From Methanomicrobiales archaeon (GTDB lineage Archaea; Halobacteriota; Methanomicrobia; Methanomicrobiales; Methanospirillaceae), in assembly GCA_026394765.1 (NCBI GenBank), contig JAPKXQ010000073.1:1-59117 (forward strand): DNA of 59,117 nt, read 5' to 3'. The notes beneath the pieces are model-generated. The model worked only from the letters and a program-made list of their open reading frames with translations. It searched no databases and had not been told where the DNA came from. Each line of letters opens with the position of its first letter. Position 1 is the stretch's first letter. Positions 42,530-51,985 of the stretch are shown piece by piece. Made by a program: the position numbers and the translations under genes.

Positions 42530-43405
42530 TCAGGGTTTTATATAGGGGTTACGGAGCCCCTTACCCACGCCGAACTTCATCCGCTCTTCCACGGTCTTTT
42601 GGTTCTTGGAAATCTTCTCGTTCGCGAGTTTCGTGACGAGTTCAAGGCCGGGTTTGACCTGGTCAATCGGTTTGGTCTCGAAGCAACCGGCGGCGATTGC
42701 TTTTGACCATACGTCCTCACCGCTCTTGCTGCGGACAAAGACCGTGCTCCATCCATCGGGGCTTCCCACAGACCCGGTAGAGACATCGGCGAGGTTTGCC
42801 ACATAGTCAAGACATACATGGCATCCGGGTTGCTCATACTTGTGGGTGACTTTCAGGGGGAGCTGGACGACTGCACCGCGCTCGGTATAGACCCAGAACT
42901 TCCCCTTCCCGATCTCCATCTTCTTGACAGACTCGAGCTTCTGCCCTGCGTGGTCCTCCACGAGCTGGACGATGCTCTGGTACGGGAAGTTCTCCATGCA
43001 GAAGATCCCAATTGCAAGAGCTATCTTGTCTGGGACATCACGAAGCCCGACCGGATAGAGCTGGCCCTTGCGAATCGCCTGCATCTGGCAGGGAGTCCCA
43101 ACAATACCAACTTTGTCGAGGCCATAGCTCCTCGTTGCCTCCTTGATGAGGGAGACGTTTGGACTTATGTTGTACCGTGTCCCCCTCGCTGCTAAGAGTT
43201 CTTCACGGGTAGTCGCCACTATGGGGCGCGGGCGCCAGGGCTCGTCGCCCGGACCTGCGACGATCGCTCCATCGATGATCCCTGCATCAAGGGCGAATGC
43301 AAAGAGCTGGGTGACGATCCCCCCGTCCTGAGCCTTTTTCAGGATCTCTTTGTCAGTGCTCCGTGCAGAGACACAATTGGTGTACTTTCCAAGTTCATTT
43401 CCCAT
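42530..43405 (-). CDS. frhB: F420-reducing hydrogenase, beta subunit
   Basis: FAD and [4Fe-4S] subunit where electrons from H2 reduce coenzyme F420. The start is at MGNELGKYTNCVSARSTDKE, behind a perfect GAGGTGAT ribosome-binding site. Features are AQDGGIVTQLFAFALD, ARGTRYNISPNVSL, VGTPCQMQAIRK, FCMENFPYQS and the cluster cysteines of EQPGCHVCLDYVANLADVS. It has 291 aa. It is last of frhA-frhD-frhG-frhB; only 12 nt separate it from frhG. Confidence 0.97.
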   Translation of the reverse strand: MGNELGKYTNCVSARSTDKEILKKAQDGGIVTQLFAFALDAGIIDGAIVAGPGDEPWRPRPIVATTREELLAARGTRYNISPNVSLIKEATRSYGLDKVGIVGTPCQMQAIRKGQLYPVGLRDVPDKIALAIGIFCMENFPYQSIVQLVEDHAGQKLESVKKMEIGKGKFWVYTERGAVVQLPLKVTHKYEQPGCHVCLDYVANLADVSTGSVGSPDGWSTVFVRSKSGEDVWSKAIAAGCFETKPIDQVKPGLELVTKLANEKISKNQKTVEERMKFGVGKGLRNPYIKP

Positions 43406-43417
43406 TGCAATCACCTC

Positions 43418-44305
43418 TCACTGGAGCGCTCCGGTGATGGCATCGAGGATGCCCTGGTATTCATTGATGACATCGAAGTTGAAGAAACTCCGTGGGCACT
43501 GGGCATAGCAGGCCCCGCACTTGATGCACATCTCTCGGTTCACGTTAGGCTTCCCATACTCATGGGTGATCGCCCTTACCGGACAAGCGGCCGCACAGCT
43601 TCCGCACCCCATGCAGAGCCCCTGGTTGACCACTTCGATCATGAGGTCACACCCACAGGCCTCGGTCCCACGCTCTGCGAGTTGCATCAGCGGGGTGAGG
43701 TACTTCTTTGCGAGTGCCTGCTGGTCGGGGTTCCCCTTGAGGAGGAGATATGCCATGACGCAGACGTTCCTTATCATCTGCGGGGTCGGTGCACAACCGG
43801 GGATGTAGACATCCACTTTGATGATGTCTCCGATCGGGAGGAATGACTCGTGTTGGGGCTGATTTGTCTGTCCACCACGGGCGAACCGTGTTATGTTGCC
43901 ATAACAGGCGCATCCGCCCAGTGCCACCACGATCTTGGCCTTCTCACGGGTTTCCTTGATCTCTTCTACTGATAACTTATCCTGGATACAGACCGACCCC
44001 TCTACCATGGCGACGTCCATTTTGGGGACATGGCGTACATCGGCGAGAGTGAGGTCATAGACCCAGTCGACATATCTGTCCAGCAGGGTCAGGAGTCCAG
44101 CATAGTTGTCAGCAATAGCCACTTCACAGCCAGTACACCCACTAAGGTGTATATGGCCTGCGGTTATTTTCTCTGCCACAGGCTTTGCCTCCTTAGATTT
44201 AACTTCCTCTTTTGGTTGTTCAACTGGTTTCTGGGGCGTCGCTGCAGGTATCTGCTGTTTCACCGGCTTGACGTCCGATTTGAAGATGCTTGATAGCAGT
44301 CCCAT
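43418..44305 (-). CDS. frhG: F420-reducing hydrogenase, gamma subunit, with N-terminal extension
   Basis: Small hydrogenase subunit carrying the iron-sulfur clusters between FrhA and FrhB: proximal-cluster cysteines in LSGCTGCEVAIAD, GGCACYGN and PGCAPTP, plus two ferredoxin motifs, CMGCGSCAAACP and CIKCGACYAQCP. The core starts near residue 48 (AGHIHLSGC). Before it is an unusual 42-residue Lys/Pro/Glu-rich segment beginning MGLLSSIFKS. ATG 44305 follows GGGGTGA, yet a GTG at 44179 preceded by AAGGAGG would give the usual short form. The first 86 nt overlap frhD. Both starts look usable. Confidence 0.95.
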   Translation of the reverse strand: MGLLSSIFKSDVKPVKQQIPAATPQKPVEQPKEEVKSKEAKPVAEKITAGHIHLSGCTGCEVAIADNYAGLLTLLDRYVDWVYDLTLADVRHVPKMDVAMVEGSVCIQDKLSVEEIKETREKAKIVVALGGCACYGNITRFARGGQTNQPQHESFLPIGDIIKVDVYIPGCAPTPQMIRNVCVMAYLLLKGNPDQQALAKKYLTPLMQLAERGTEACGCDLMIEVVNQGLCMGCGSCAAACPVRAITHEYGKPNVNREMCIKCGACYAQCPRSFFNFDVINEYQGILDAITGALQ

Positions 44306-44780
44306 AATTCACCCCAATCAATGTGAGTACCTGCTGCACCGTCCTCGGTACAGCGTCTTTCACCTCATCCGTAAGCCCCATCTCGAATTCAGGGGCAGAA
44401 ATATGCTTTGGCTGGCATCCTATCACCGTGATATCGATCCTGTCTTTTAAGCGGGTAAGGGGTTCGGTCAGGTCCCATGAGTGGGCGTCCCGGTAGCTCC
44501 CGGCAGGGAGGTCTTCGACCCGGAACGTCGCAAGAGTCCCTGGCTCTGCGCCGAAATCAGCGGTATCGATGATGATGAGCCTCTTTGTAGCGGTTGGATC
44601 GAGCATCGTAAAGATGAAATGCGGTCCACCGAGACCTGCATCAACGACTTTGATGTGTTCAGGCAGGGGTACCTTCTTCAGCTCCTCAACAACCGCGGGC
44701 CCGAACCCGTCGTCACCAAAGAGGGGGTTCCCGCACCCCGCGATCACGATCTCTGGATACAGCATCTGCATATCCTTCAC
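44220..44780 (-). CDS. frhD: F420 hydrogenase maturation protease
   Basis: Nickel-dependent endopeptidase that trims the FrhA C-terminus after Ni insertion. It has 186 aa. Features are VIAGCGNPLFGDDGFGPAVV with the metal-binding acidic residue, VVDAGLGGPHFIF, IIIDTADFGAEPG and the histidine of DAHSWDLTEPL. Start is GTG overlapping the frhA stop (GTGA) or an ATG three codons later, behind AAGGA. The C-terminal ~30 residues (IKHLQIGRQAGETADTCSD) exceed the usual length and are double-coding with frhG. Confidence 0.94.
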   Translation of the reverse strand: MKDMQMLYPEIVIAGCGNPLFGDDGFGPAVVEELKKVPLPEHIKVVDAGLGGPHFIFTMLDPTATKRLIIIDTADFGAEPGTLATFRVEDLPAGSYRDAHSWDLTEPLTRLKDRIDITVIGCQPKHISAPEFEMGLTDEVKDAVPRTVQQVLTLIGVNYGTAIKHLQIGRQAGETADTCSDAPETS

Positions 44781-46144
44781 TGGATGAGCTTCTGGGCAAC
44801 TACCCGTGCATCCTCGTCAATCACGATCATGTGGGTCGCACATGAGACGCAGGGATCGTACCCACGGACAACAACCTCCGCGAGCTGCCAGGGTGCACCG
44901 GTTAAGGCACGGCTGCAGGTCGGGAAGTTCCAGGTGGTTGGGACGAGCATCTCGTAGTAGAGGACGCGGCCGTCCTTGACCTTTGCCAGGTGGACATCAG
45001 TCCCCCTCGGGGCCTCGTTCGCTGCGAATCCAAGTTCACCCTCCCCCTGTGGAATCTTGTCGGCTAGGACCTTTCCTGCAGGGTTGTACTCGTCGAGTGC
45101 GTTGATCATCGCATAGACGGAGTCGGTATATTCGAGCTGACGGGCGACCTGCTGGCCGATAGTACCCTTCTCGTCGTAGTTTCTGAATTTGACGAGTCGT
45201 GCGCGTGGTCCTACTTCGACTGGCTGACCATCATAGAGTGGGACACCGGTGCAGGCTTCCATCTGTGGGTTTGCCTTGGTGCCGACAGGCGAGGTGCCGC
45301 CGATTGGATAGTTCGGCTCTGCGAGGTTCACTTCGACCTCTCCCATGTACCAGTCCCAGGGGCGCACATCGGTCCAGCGCTCAGGGTCCCAGGTCGGGCA
45401 TGGATCGAGGCTCGATGAACCATAGACAGGGTGGACTGCCATGTATCCCTGGTTGTGGTATCCTAATGTCTTGGGGATCGGTATCTGCTTTCCCCCGACC
45501 TCAGACCAGTCACGGTTCTGGTAGTTCCGGAGGACTGCGATCATGAAGTCCTCCTGCTCGCGGGCAAGGATAAGCCCCTCTTTCGCGAGGTCGTACATCT
45601 TGTTCTTTGCACGCTCTGAACAGGCTTTGTACAGCCCGCCAACCCGTGGGTTACTTGGGTGGATGCACTCGCCGCCCGCAATCTCACCGACCGTCTGGCC
45701 GATCTCGCGGATCCGTTGAATGCGCTTTGCCACACTCCTGACTGGCTCTTCAGGGGTGAATGGGTTGATCTTCGTGTCTGTACCCGGGATGTACATGTCC
45801 GGGAGGGTCAGGATGTTATGCAGGGCAATACTATGGAGCCTGTTTGCACACTGGAGGACCACACGGAGCAGATATGCATCCCGTGGGATCTCGCACCTGA
45901 TCGAGGCCTCCATCGCCTCGATACCCGCGAGTGTGTGGGCAATAGGGCATATACCACAGACGCGTGATGCGATCTTGGGGACCTGGTCCATCGTCTTGTT
46001 GATGGCGAGTTTCTCGATCCCCCTTACCGGGGTGATGGAGAGCCAGTCGCCACGTTCAACGATGCCCTCATCGTTGACCTTTAAAACCAGCTTCGAGTGT
46101 CCCTCGTGCCGTGTGGTTGGGGATATCTCAACTACCTTCGACAA
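44777..46144 (-). CDS. frhA: F420-reducing hydrogenase, alpha (NiFe) subunit
   Basis: Catalytic large subunit, 455 aa. Ni-Fe ligands are RVCGICPIAHT near residue 62 and DPCVSCATH at the C-terminus, both cysteine and not selenocysteine. FrhD should cut after the His, removing the 17-residue tail starting MIVIDEDAR. N-terminal RHEGHSKLVLKV is typical. The start is TTG behind GAGGCGAT, unusual for what should be a strongly expressed gene. Upstream lie a long leader region and the dispersed repeat. NikR at 12.9 kb is a plausible regulator, without direct evidence. Confidence 0.97.
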   Translation of the reverse strand: MSKVVEISPTTRHEGHSKLVLKVNDEGIVERGDWLSITPVRGIEKLAINKTMDQVPKIASRVCGICPIAHTLAGIEAMEASIRCEIPRDAYLLRVVLQCANRLHSIALHNILTLPDMYIPGTDTKINPFTPEEPVRSVAKRIQRIREIGQTVGEIAGGECIHPSNPRVGGLYKACSERAKNKMYDLAKEGLILAREQEDFMIAVLRNYQNRDWSEVGGKQIPIPKTLGYHNQGYMAVHPVYGSSSLDPCPTWDPERWTDVRPWDWYMGEVEVNLAEPNYPIGGTSPVGTKANPQMEACTGVPLYDGQPVEVGPRARLVKFRNYDEKGTIGQQVARQLEYTDSVYAMINALDEYNPAGKVLADKIPQGEGELGFAANEAPRGTDVHLAKVKDGRVLYYEMLVPTTWNFPTCSRALTGAPWQLAEVVVRGYDPCVSCATHMIVIDEDARVVAQKLIQ

Positions 46145-46419
46145 AATTATCGCCTCATAGGAAATGAGTTGTTCATCATGCGATACCGGGATTTCTCCAC
46201 GTGATCTCGCTGGGAGATCAATGACCGTACCTAGTACGTCAGGAAAATTATTCGTTGCCTGGCGATATAATGTCTGTCCTTCTCCCTTGTCCCTGCACTC
46301 TCCTGGGAGACGGGAGTATGGGAAATATAATAGGAAGAGCTGGAGGAAGGAGGTTTCTTGCAGTATTACAAAAAAATAAATTTGTAAAATTTTGTGTTAT
46401 GTTATCAATTACTATTAGA
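46145..46419 (-). promoter_or_regulatory. Long upstream region of the frh operon
   Basis: Between frhA and the repeat are about 275 bp without a gene. An AT-rich stretch near 46365-46400 (AAATTTATTTTTTTG on the minus strand) is the best TATA candidate and would leave a leader of about 200 nt. Within the leader GTAC-CTA-GTAC (near 46230) is a short inverted repeat. No NikR operator consensus could be identified with confidence. Confidence 0.35.
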
Positions 46420-46510
46420 AACCCACTTGAGGCTTCGCCTCATGCTTAACCTATGAAAGTCCATAATTTTTCCCCCGTTTTGAATTCTATCCCGACTTTC
46501 ATGGGAAAAA
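46420..46510 (+). repeat. Dispersed ~90-bp two-hairpin repeat, copy 2
   Basis: Second copy of the element at 4481-4570, in the same orientation, with identical TGAGGC-TTC-GCCTCA-TGCTTAAC and conserved TTTCATGGGAAA. It is one base longer than copy 1 through CCCCC in place of CCCA. It lies between the end of mptA and the frhA upstream region, 66 bp from the mptA stop, so it could also act as a terminator or RNA-stability element for mptA transcripts. Confidence 0.8.
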
Positions 46511-46576
46511 ATTCTATGAATCTCTTTATCAGGAGAGTCAATGTATTTTTTCGAGGAGGTGGCTCGCATCCGGAAC

Positions 46577-47578
46577 TTATGAGGCCTCTCCACTCAGTTC
46601 AATGAAGAGCTCTGCAATGGTTGCCTGCCGCTCTGCATACGCGTCGTGTTGGTGGATGCTCTCCTCGTTTGTCTGCTGTATCATGACAAGCGAGTCTCCG
46701 GGGAGGTCGTGAAACTCTGATAGTACCTTCTTGGCCATCTCCCGCACACAGTCCTCCACAAACCGCGGGTTCTTATGCGCTTTTAAGACAACGTAACTCT
46801 CGTCACCCCTCTTTAAGAGTTCAAAGATGGGCGCACTCATCGAGTCCTTAACGATCCTGATGATCCTCTCAAGGTTCACATGCTCCCTGTCGTCGGTCTC
46901 GATGCAGAGGAAGCCACGTCCTCTCTGGTTGTGTGTCGCCATGGGAACCTCGTCGAGGAACCGTGTTATCTTAGACTGCTCGATCCCGAGGTCCTTGAGG
47001 ACCTGTATGGCCCGTTCCTCCATGATGTTCTGGGCGCAGGGGCATGCAGTCATCCCGATCACCTCGGCCCCAATACTCTTTCTCACGATCGGGTCCCGAA
47101 ATGTCCGCTGTGCTATGGCCCGGGCGTGGACCTTAACCACTTCATGGCAGCTGGTCTGGCTCACCGGAGTCTCCCGCTTCACCATGAACTGGCTGCACAT
47201 CCTCACCTCAGTCCTTTCGGCGTATTCGTGCCGATCGAGGAGTTTCCTTGCCACGATACTGCAGAGGGACTCGATCTCCTTCACCTCGCCATCGATGGCT
47301 TTCTGGAGGACCTCGTCGATGACCTCAAAATTCCGTGAGAGGTTTGCTCCTTTGAGGCTTCCCGGGAGGTCAACATAGACATCAAAATTCGAGATGAAAA
47401 CTACAGGTCTTTTTTCAGATCGGGAGACTTCTACAAGTTTCTTAACCTTTCTGACACCAACCCGTGTCAGGTTGATCCTGATGTCAGGGGTGGTCGCCTG
47501 GATGTCAGGAAGGTCTTTGGGGAATCTTCCCGTCTTCTGCTTTATAGAAGTCTTTTCTTCCACCGCGAGCTGCACCAC
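46577..47578 (-). CDS. mptA: GTP cyclohydrolase MptA (type IV, FolE2 family)
   Basis: First enzyme of tetrahydromethanopterin synthesis, Fe(II)-dependent, giving 7,8-dihydroneopterin 2',3'-cyclic phosphate. Features are [51 protein letters not shown], the metal Cys in [25 protein letters not shown] and [13 protein letters not shown]. The track ORF starts inside ilvC; the GTG at 47578 ([11 protein letters not shown]) is preferred because it sits about 27 bp from a palindromic TATA box. That gives about 333 aa, somewhat longer than the ~310 usual. Confidence 0.94.
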   Translation of the reverse strand: MVQLAVEEKTSIKQKTGRFPKDLPDIQATTPDIRINLTRVGVRKVKKLVEVSRSEKRPVVFISNFDVYVDLPGSLKGANLSRNFEVIDEVLQKAIDGEVKEIESLCSIVARKLLDRHEYAERTEVRMCSQFMVKRETPVSQTSCHEVVKVHARAIAQRTFRDPIVRKSIGAEVIGMTACPCAQNIMEERAIQVLKDLGIEQSKITRFLDEVPMATHNQRGRGFLCIETDDREHVNLERIIRIVKDSMSAPIFELLKRGDESYVVLKAHKNPRFVEDCVREMAKKVLSEFHDLPGDSLVMIQQTNEESIHQHDAYAERQATIAELFIELSGEAS

Positions 47579-47600
47579 CAGGTAAGTCCAGTATGGTTTT

Positions 47601-47608
47601 TTTATAAA
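47601..47608. promoter_or_regulatory. Palindromic TATA box shared by ilvC and mptA
   Basis: TTTATAAA is its own reverse complement. Its centre is about 28 bp from the ilvC ATG (47633) and about 27 bp from the mptA GTG (47578) in the other direction. Both distances predict leaderless or nearly leaderless transcripts from one box. A second AT block, ATATTTAAG, follows on the plus side. Confidence 0.6.
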
Positions 47609-47632
47609 ATATTTAAGTGCTTTGGTGATAAT

Positions 47633-48682
47633 ATGAGTGGGACACACATGGTCACGAAGTTTTTTGATGCTGATGCAGACCTAGGTCTGCTCAAAGGAAA
47701 GAAGGTAGCGGTGATCGGGTACGGCTCGCAGGGGCGTGGTCAGGCCCTCAATCTCAGGGACTCTGGAATCAATGTCATAATCGGCCTTCGACCCGGGAGG
47801 AGCTGGGAGATAGCCTCTTCAGAAGGGATGGTAGTCCAGTCTGTCCCTGATGCGGTGAAGAACGCAGATATCATCCAGGTCCTCATCCCTGATGAGCACC
47901 AGGCAGCAGTCTACCGTACAGAGATCCGCCCCCACCTTGCGGATGGAAAGTGCCTGATGTTCTCGCACGGGTTTAACATCCACTATGGTCAGATCGTCCC
48001 TCCACCCAATGTGGACGTAATTATGGTCGCGCCAAAAGGGCCCGGGCATATGGTGAGGAGACAGTACGAGGAGGGGCGGGGTGTTCCGGCCCTGATTGCG
48101 GTCCACCAGGACCACAGCGGGAATGCGAAAAAGACTGCACTTGCGTACGCTAAGGCGATAGGGGCGACTCGTGCCGTGGTACTAGAGACGAGCTTCCGCG
48201 AAGAGACTGAGACTGACCTCTTTGGTGAGCAGGCGGTCCTATGCGGAGGTGTGACATCCCTTGTCAAGGCCGGATTTGAGACCTTGGTCGAGGCAGGGTA
48301 CTCCCCGGAGATGGCATACCTCGAGGTCCTCCATGAGCTGAAGCTGATAGTCGACCTAATCTACGAGGGGGGTCTTTCCAAGATGCGGAGTGCAATAAGT
48401 AATACCGCGCAGTATGGAGACCTCACGAGAGGGCCGAGGATCATTGGACCTGAAGTCTATGCTGCGATGGAGGAGATCCTCCATGAGATCCAGAACGGGG
48501 AGTTCGCCAAAGAGTGGATCCTGGAGAATATGGTGAACCGTCCTGTCTTTAATGCCCTCACAAAGGCAGATGAAGAGCACCTGATAGAGGAGGTAGGGCA
48601 GGAGATCAGGCAGATGATGCCTCAATTCAAAAAGGACCGGGACGCCGTTTCTGCCAGCAAAAAGGGTACAAAAACTCCCTGA
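47633..48682 (+). CDS. ilvC: Ketol-acid reductoisomerase (class I)
   Basis: NADPH- and Mg-dependent step of Val, Leu and Ile synthesis. The 349-aa protein shows [20 protein letters not shown] (cofactor loop, with RG where HA is common), [60 protein letters not shown], the second-domain [16 protein letters not shown] and [14 protein letters not shown] 47633 fits a leaderless transcript; an in-frame ATG five codons later (MVTKFF) is an alternative. No other ilv genes are adjacent. Confidence 0.96.
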   Translation: MSGTHMVTKFFDADADLGLLKGKKVAVIGYGSQGRGQALNLRDSGINVIIGLRPGRSWEIASSEGMVVQSVPDAVKNADIIQVLIPDEHQAAVYRTEIRPHLADGKCLMFSHGFNIHYGQIVPPPNVDVIMVAPKGPGHMVRRQYEEGRGVPALIAVHQDHSGNAKKTALAYAKAIGATRAVVLETSFREETETDLFGEQAVLCGGVTSLVKAGFETLVEAGYSPEMAYLEVLHELKLIVDLIYEGGLSKMRSAISNTAQYGDLTRGPRIIGPEVYAAMEEILHEIQNGEFAKEWILENMVNRPVFNALTKADEEHLIEEVGQEIRQMMPQFKKDRDAVSASKKGTKTP

Positions 48683-48705
48683 TGAACATATGTGGCAGGG
48701 AATAT

Positions 48706-48757
48706 GAGGGGGCCCTACCCCTCTTCATCCTCTGATTGACAAATATGGTCTATTTTT
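48706..48757. terminator. Hairpin plus T-run between ilvC and purL
   Basis: The convergent gap contains GAGGGG-GCCCTA-CCCCTC (48706-48723) and, about 30 bp on, TATTTTTTAG. The T-run is enough for archaeal termination of ilvC. The hairpin works for either strand. Confidence 0.55.
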
Positions 48758-50838
48758 TAGCCTTCCCCTCTCATTGTCCTGGTGAGTGATGAGAGGGACC
48801 GCTGCAGGTCCTCGGTGGTGAGCAGAAGCGATGACGAAGGACTCTTCACGACGAGGTCACGTTCCTTCACCTCTCCTAGGATGCAGTGGTCCAGACCCCT
48901 GATCGCGGATTCGTTCCTGAATGTGACGAGGAACCTCCCATAGGTCTCTGAGAAGATGTCATGGAGCAGGTCATCATGGTCGAGCGCTATCTCGGCCCCA
49001 GGGAGCCAGCTGGCAAGTGCTGCAATCAGCCCCCCTTGCGAGAGATCAGTCGCTGCTATCCGGGCACCCTCTGCGATCCGTTCCCGGACCGCAATGATAG
49101 GGGCTACAGAAGTGGGCGGGGGGCATCTCCCCCCGCACCCGGTCACCGCGTCCAGGAGAGACCCCCCAAGGTGCGTCCCTGTAGTTCCTACAATCGCTAT
49201 CTCATCGCCCACTGCGGGATCATGCCATTGCAGGAGGGGAGTTTTCCCCATGATCCCAATAGATGGTGTCGGCAGGATCATGGTCCCATGCTCAGCACTC
49301 TCGTTGTAGAGCGAGACATTTCCCCCCACCACAGGGATGCCGAGCGTCCTAGCCATCTCTCCCATCCCCCGCACTGCCTCCCTGATATGCATTGCGACCT
49401 CAGGGTGGGTGGGGTTTGCGAAGTTGAGGCAGTTTACGAGGGCTATCGGAGACGCACCCACGCAGGCGAGGTTGCTTGCGTTCTCGGCTACTGCATTGGC
49501 AGTCCCTGAATGGGGGTCGAGGTGGACATGGCGCGGATTACAGCCGCAGGAGAGCGCGAGTCCCTCTCCCCCGAGGCAGAGGACCGCCGCGTCCCTCGTG
49601 ATGGATACTGTATTTATCTGGACATCGTGGTCATACTGGGAAGAGATCCACTCCTTGCTGGCGACCTCGGGGTGGGCGAGTACCTGGAGGGCGAGTGGTG
49701 CAAGCCCCTGCCGTGGTGGAAAGAACGGTCTCTGCACCGTAGAAGTCCTCTCTTTCCAGGAGCACTGCGGAGCACCGGCTGTGAGCAGGTCGATAGGGAG
49801 GTCACAGACCACTTCTCCATGGAAAGTGACGATGTAGCGGGGTTCCTTGATAATGTTTCCGATGTCACTCCAGGGCAGGTCGAACCGCGCTGCGATCCTG
49901 CCCATCATCTGCACGTCCTCGGGGGCAACCTCGAGGAGCATCCGCTCCTGCGACTCAGCGAGCATCACCTCGACCGGGTGCATCCCTGTTTCCCGCTGGT
50001 GTACCCGGTCAGCTGCGATACGGCCTCCGAATGTGCTACACATCTCGCTGGATGCCCCTGCAAGTCCAGCGGCACCGAGGTCTCGACAGGAGAGGACGCG
50101 TCCGGTCTCCACCATCGAGAGGACCGCCTCAATCAGGAGTTTTTCAGTGAACGGATCCCCAATCTGGACGCTCGGGCGGTCCTGCGCGACTGAGTCCCTC
50201 GCGAGGTCACGTGATGCGAACGAGGCCCCCCCTAGACCGTCCCTCCCGGTCGAGGCCCCCACCAGGACGAGGTGGCTCCCTGGAGACTTCACGCGGCCGG
50301 TCACGTACTTATCGGGGTCGACGAGGCCGATACAGACGACATTTACCAGCGGATTGCCGTCATAGGATGGGTCGATGGCGAGGTCTCCCCTTACCACTGG
50401 GACCCCGATACAGTTGCCATATCCCCCGATACCAGACACTACATGTTCCAGGAGATGACGGTTCTTCTCTTTGGTGAGGGGCCCGAAGTAGAGTGGGTCC
50501 ATCAGTGCCACCGGGCGGGCACCCATAGAGAGGACGTCTCTTACAATACCCCCTACGCCGGTGGCAGCCCCATCATGGGGGTCGACGTAGCTGGGATGGT
50601 TATGGCTCTCCATTCCGACTGCGAGTGCGATAGTGTCATTGAATCTGACGACTGCCGCGTCGTCCCCTGGTCCCACGATCACCTGTGGTCCGGTGGTCGG
50701 GAGAGTGGAGAGGAGACGTTTCGTTGAGCGATAGCTGCAGTGCTCGCTCCAGAGGTTCTCGAAACAGGCACCCTCCAGATCGGTTGGTTCCCTGCCCAGG
50801 CGGGCTCTGATCACCGCGAGGTCAGCGGGGGATAGCAT
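48757..50838 (-). CDS. purL: Phosphoribosylformylglycinamidine synthase II
   Basis: Purine pathway step 4, the amidotransferase-dependent ATPase subunit, 693 aa, small (PurL-type) form that needs PurQ and PurS. Features are the N-terminal [28 protein letters not shown], the metal loop [62 protein letters not shown] and [12 protein letters not shown]. purQ and purS are not in the window. The gene is monocistronic here, with its start facing aIF2-beta. Confidence 0.97.
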   Translation of the reverse strand: MLSPADLAVIRARLGREPTDLEGACFENLWSEHCSYRSTKRLLSTLPTTGPQVIVGPGDDAAVVRFNDTIALAVGMESHNHPSYVDPHDGAATGVGGIVRDVLSMGARPVALMDPLYFGPLTKEKNRHLLEHVVSGIGGYGNCIGVPVVRGDLAIDPSYDGNPLVNVVCIGLVDPDKYVTGRVKSPGSHLVLVGASTGRDGLGGASFASRDLARDSVAQDRPSVQIGDPFTEKLLIEAVLSMVETGRVLSCRDLGAAGLAGASSEMCSTFGGRIAADRVHQRETGMHPVEVMLAESQERMLLEVAPEDVQMMGRIAARFDLPWSDIGNIIKEPRYIVTFHGEVVCDLPIDLLTAGAPQCSWKERTSTVQRPFFPPRQGLAPLALQVLAHPEVASKEWISSQYDHDVQINTVSITRDAAVLCLGGEGLALSCGCNPRHVHLDPHSGTANAVAENASNLACVGASPIALVNCLNFANPTHPEVAMHIREAVRGMGEMARTLGIPVVGGNVSLYNESAEHGTMILPTPSIGIMGKTPLLQWHDPAVGDEIAIVGTTGTHLGGSLLDAVTGCGGRCPPPTSVAPIIAVRERIAEGARIAATDLSQGGLIAALASWLPGAEIALDHDDLLHDIFSETYGRFLVTFRNESAIRGLDHCILGEVKERDLVVKSPSSSLLLTTEDLQRSLSSLTRTMRGEG

Positions 50839-50927
50839 GCAGGTTATTTGCGTTCCTGGAGGGGAAAAATCATCCGAACGCGCTGAGATGGGCCAGTTAT
50901 TTAGGCCTCTGGCACGAATGTACTCAC

Positions 50928-51542
50928 ATGGCTGAGTCGTATGAGGCCCTCCTGAAGAAGGCCTACACCAGGATCACGGAGCCCAGTGAGTCCACGGAGC
51001 GGTTCACGACTCCCGAGGCGAAGTCCTACATCGAAGGGAAGACCACTGTGCTGGAGAACTTCGTCGAGATTGCAGGGATCGTGAGGCGGGACCAGGATCA
51101 CCTCATGAAGTACCTCGTCGGGGAGCTAGGGACGATGGGGAAGGTCGACGGAAACCGTGCGATCTTCAATGGGAAGTTTGAGGCAAGTCTGATCAACAGC
51201 CTGGTGAAGAACTATGTCGAGGACTATGTCATCTGCTCTGAGTGTGGAAAACCTGATACCCGCCTTGTCAAGGATGACAGGTTCCACATACTGAGATGTG
51301 ATGCATGTGGTGGCCACCGTCCGGTCAAGAAACGGAAGGCAAAGGCTGAAAGCAGTAAACAGGAGATCCAGGAAGGATCGATCATCGAAGTGGAGATCCT
51401 CTCTTTGAGCAAGCGGGGAGATGGTGTTGCAAAGCGGGGGAAGTACATCATCTTTGTCCCGAGGACAAAGCCGGGGCAGAGGATACGGGTGAAAGTCGCG
51501 AGAATATCGGGGTCTATCATCTTCACCGAGCCTGTCACATAG
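50928..51542 (+). CDS. eif2b: Translation initiation factor aIF2 subunit beta with TRAM domain
   Basis: A 204-aa protein. Residues 1-135 are aIF2-beta: [25 protein letters not shown], the alpha-beta core with [19 protein letters not shown], and the zinc ribbon [10 protein letters not shown]...CDACGG. After a lysine-rich linker, residues about 148-204 form a TRAM domain ([35 protein letters not shown]), an RNA-binding addition seen in Methanomicrobiales and relatives. AGTTATTTAGG about 27 bp before a start near 50924 is a probable TATA box. Confidence 0.95.
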   Translation: MAESYEALLKKAYTRITEPSESTERFTTPEAKSYIEGKTTVLENFVEIAGIVRRDQDHLMKYLVGELGTMGKVDGNRAIFNGKFEASLINSLVKNYVEDYVICSECGKPDTRLVKDDRFHILRCDACGGHRPVKKRKAKAESSKQEIQEGSIIEVEILSLSKRGDGVAKRGKYIIFVPRTKPGQRIRVKVARISGSIIFTEPVT

Positions 51543-51556
51543 GGGGATGCTCCCCC

Positions 51557-51580
51557 CATTTTTTTGGGTTTTAATTTAAC
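51557..51580. terminator. T-rich terminator between aIF2-beta and rpoL
   Basis: CATTTTTTTGGGTTTTAATTTAAC follows the aIF2-beta stop by about 15 bp. Two T-runs on the plus strand fit archaeal termination; the AATT core may serve rpoL from the other side less well. Confidence 0.5.
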
Positions 51581-51633
51581 CCTGCAAGGTAGGGCGCAGG
51601 AAAAATATCTGTGAATATCTGATCGCGGACGCT

Positions 51634-51903
51634 TTATACCGCCCTGGCCTGAACCAGGAGGTGCTCGCAAGTGGCCATCATCCGCATACAGGCCTCTGTG
51701 ATCGCTAGGAGGGGGCTTTTTCCACCCTTTGTGGTGACAAGGAGCTCAGGGTCAGAGAACTGGAATTTAATGACATATTTGGCAATATCAACCCCCGGGT
51801 CTTTGAGGAGCTCCTCTGTGAGGGCGTTCATGAAGGTATGCCCCTCACCGACGATGACGAGATGTACCTTCTCCTCGGCGAGCGCGAGGACCTTAAGATT
51901 CAT
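51634..51903 (-). CDS. rpoL: DNA-directed RNA polymerase subunit Rpo11 (L)
   Basis: An 89-aa subunit that pairs with Rpo3 in the assembly platform. The signature is HLVIVGEGHTFMNALTEELL at residues 14-33, then AKYVIKFQFSDPELLVTTKG and C-terminal ITEACMRMMATCEHLLVQ. TATATACTC on the minus strand about 27 bp before the ATG suggests its own leaderless promoter, although it also follows the MBL gene by 82 bp on the same strand. Confidence 0.95.
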   Translation of the reverse strand: MNLKVLALAEEKVHLVIVGEGHTFMNALTEELLKDPGVDIAKYVIKFQFSDPELLVTTKGGKSPLLAITEACMRMMATCEHLLVQARAV

Positions 51904-51985
51904 GCAACGTAGGAATGGGGAATAGAGAGTATATAGATATTGGTCAGGGACAAGTACCGCCGCGATACCAATTTCAGACCTTGGA

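Noticed and set aside
44777-46144. Possible selenocysteine in the FrhA C-terminal motif.
   Set aside because: Both motifs are encoded by ordinary cysteine codons (DPCVSCATH) and no in-frame TGA occurs there.
48961-50727. Several long plus-strand ORFs opposite purL.
   Set aside because: All are antisense shadows of an unambiguous purL in GC-rich codons.
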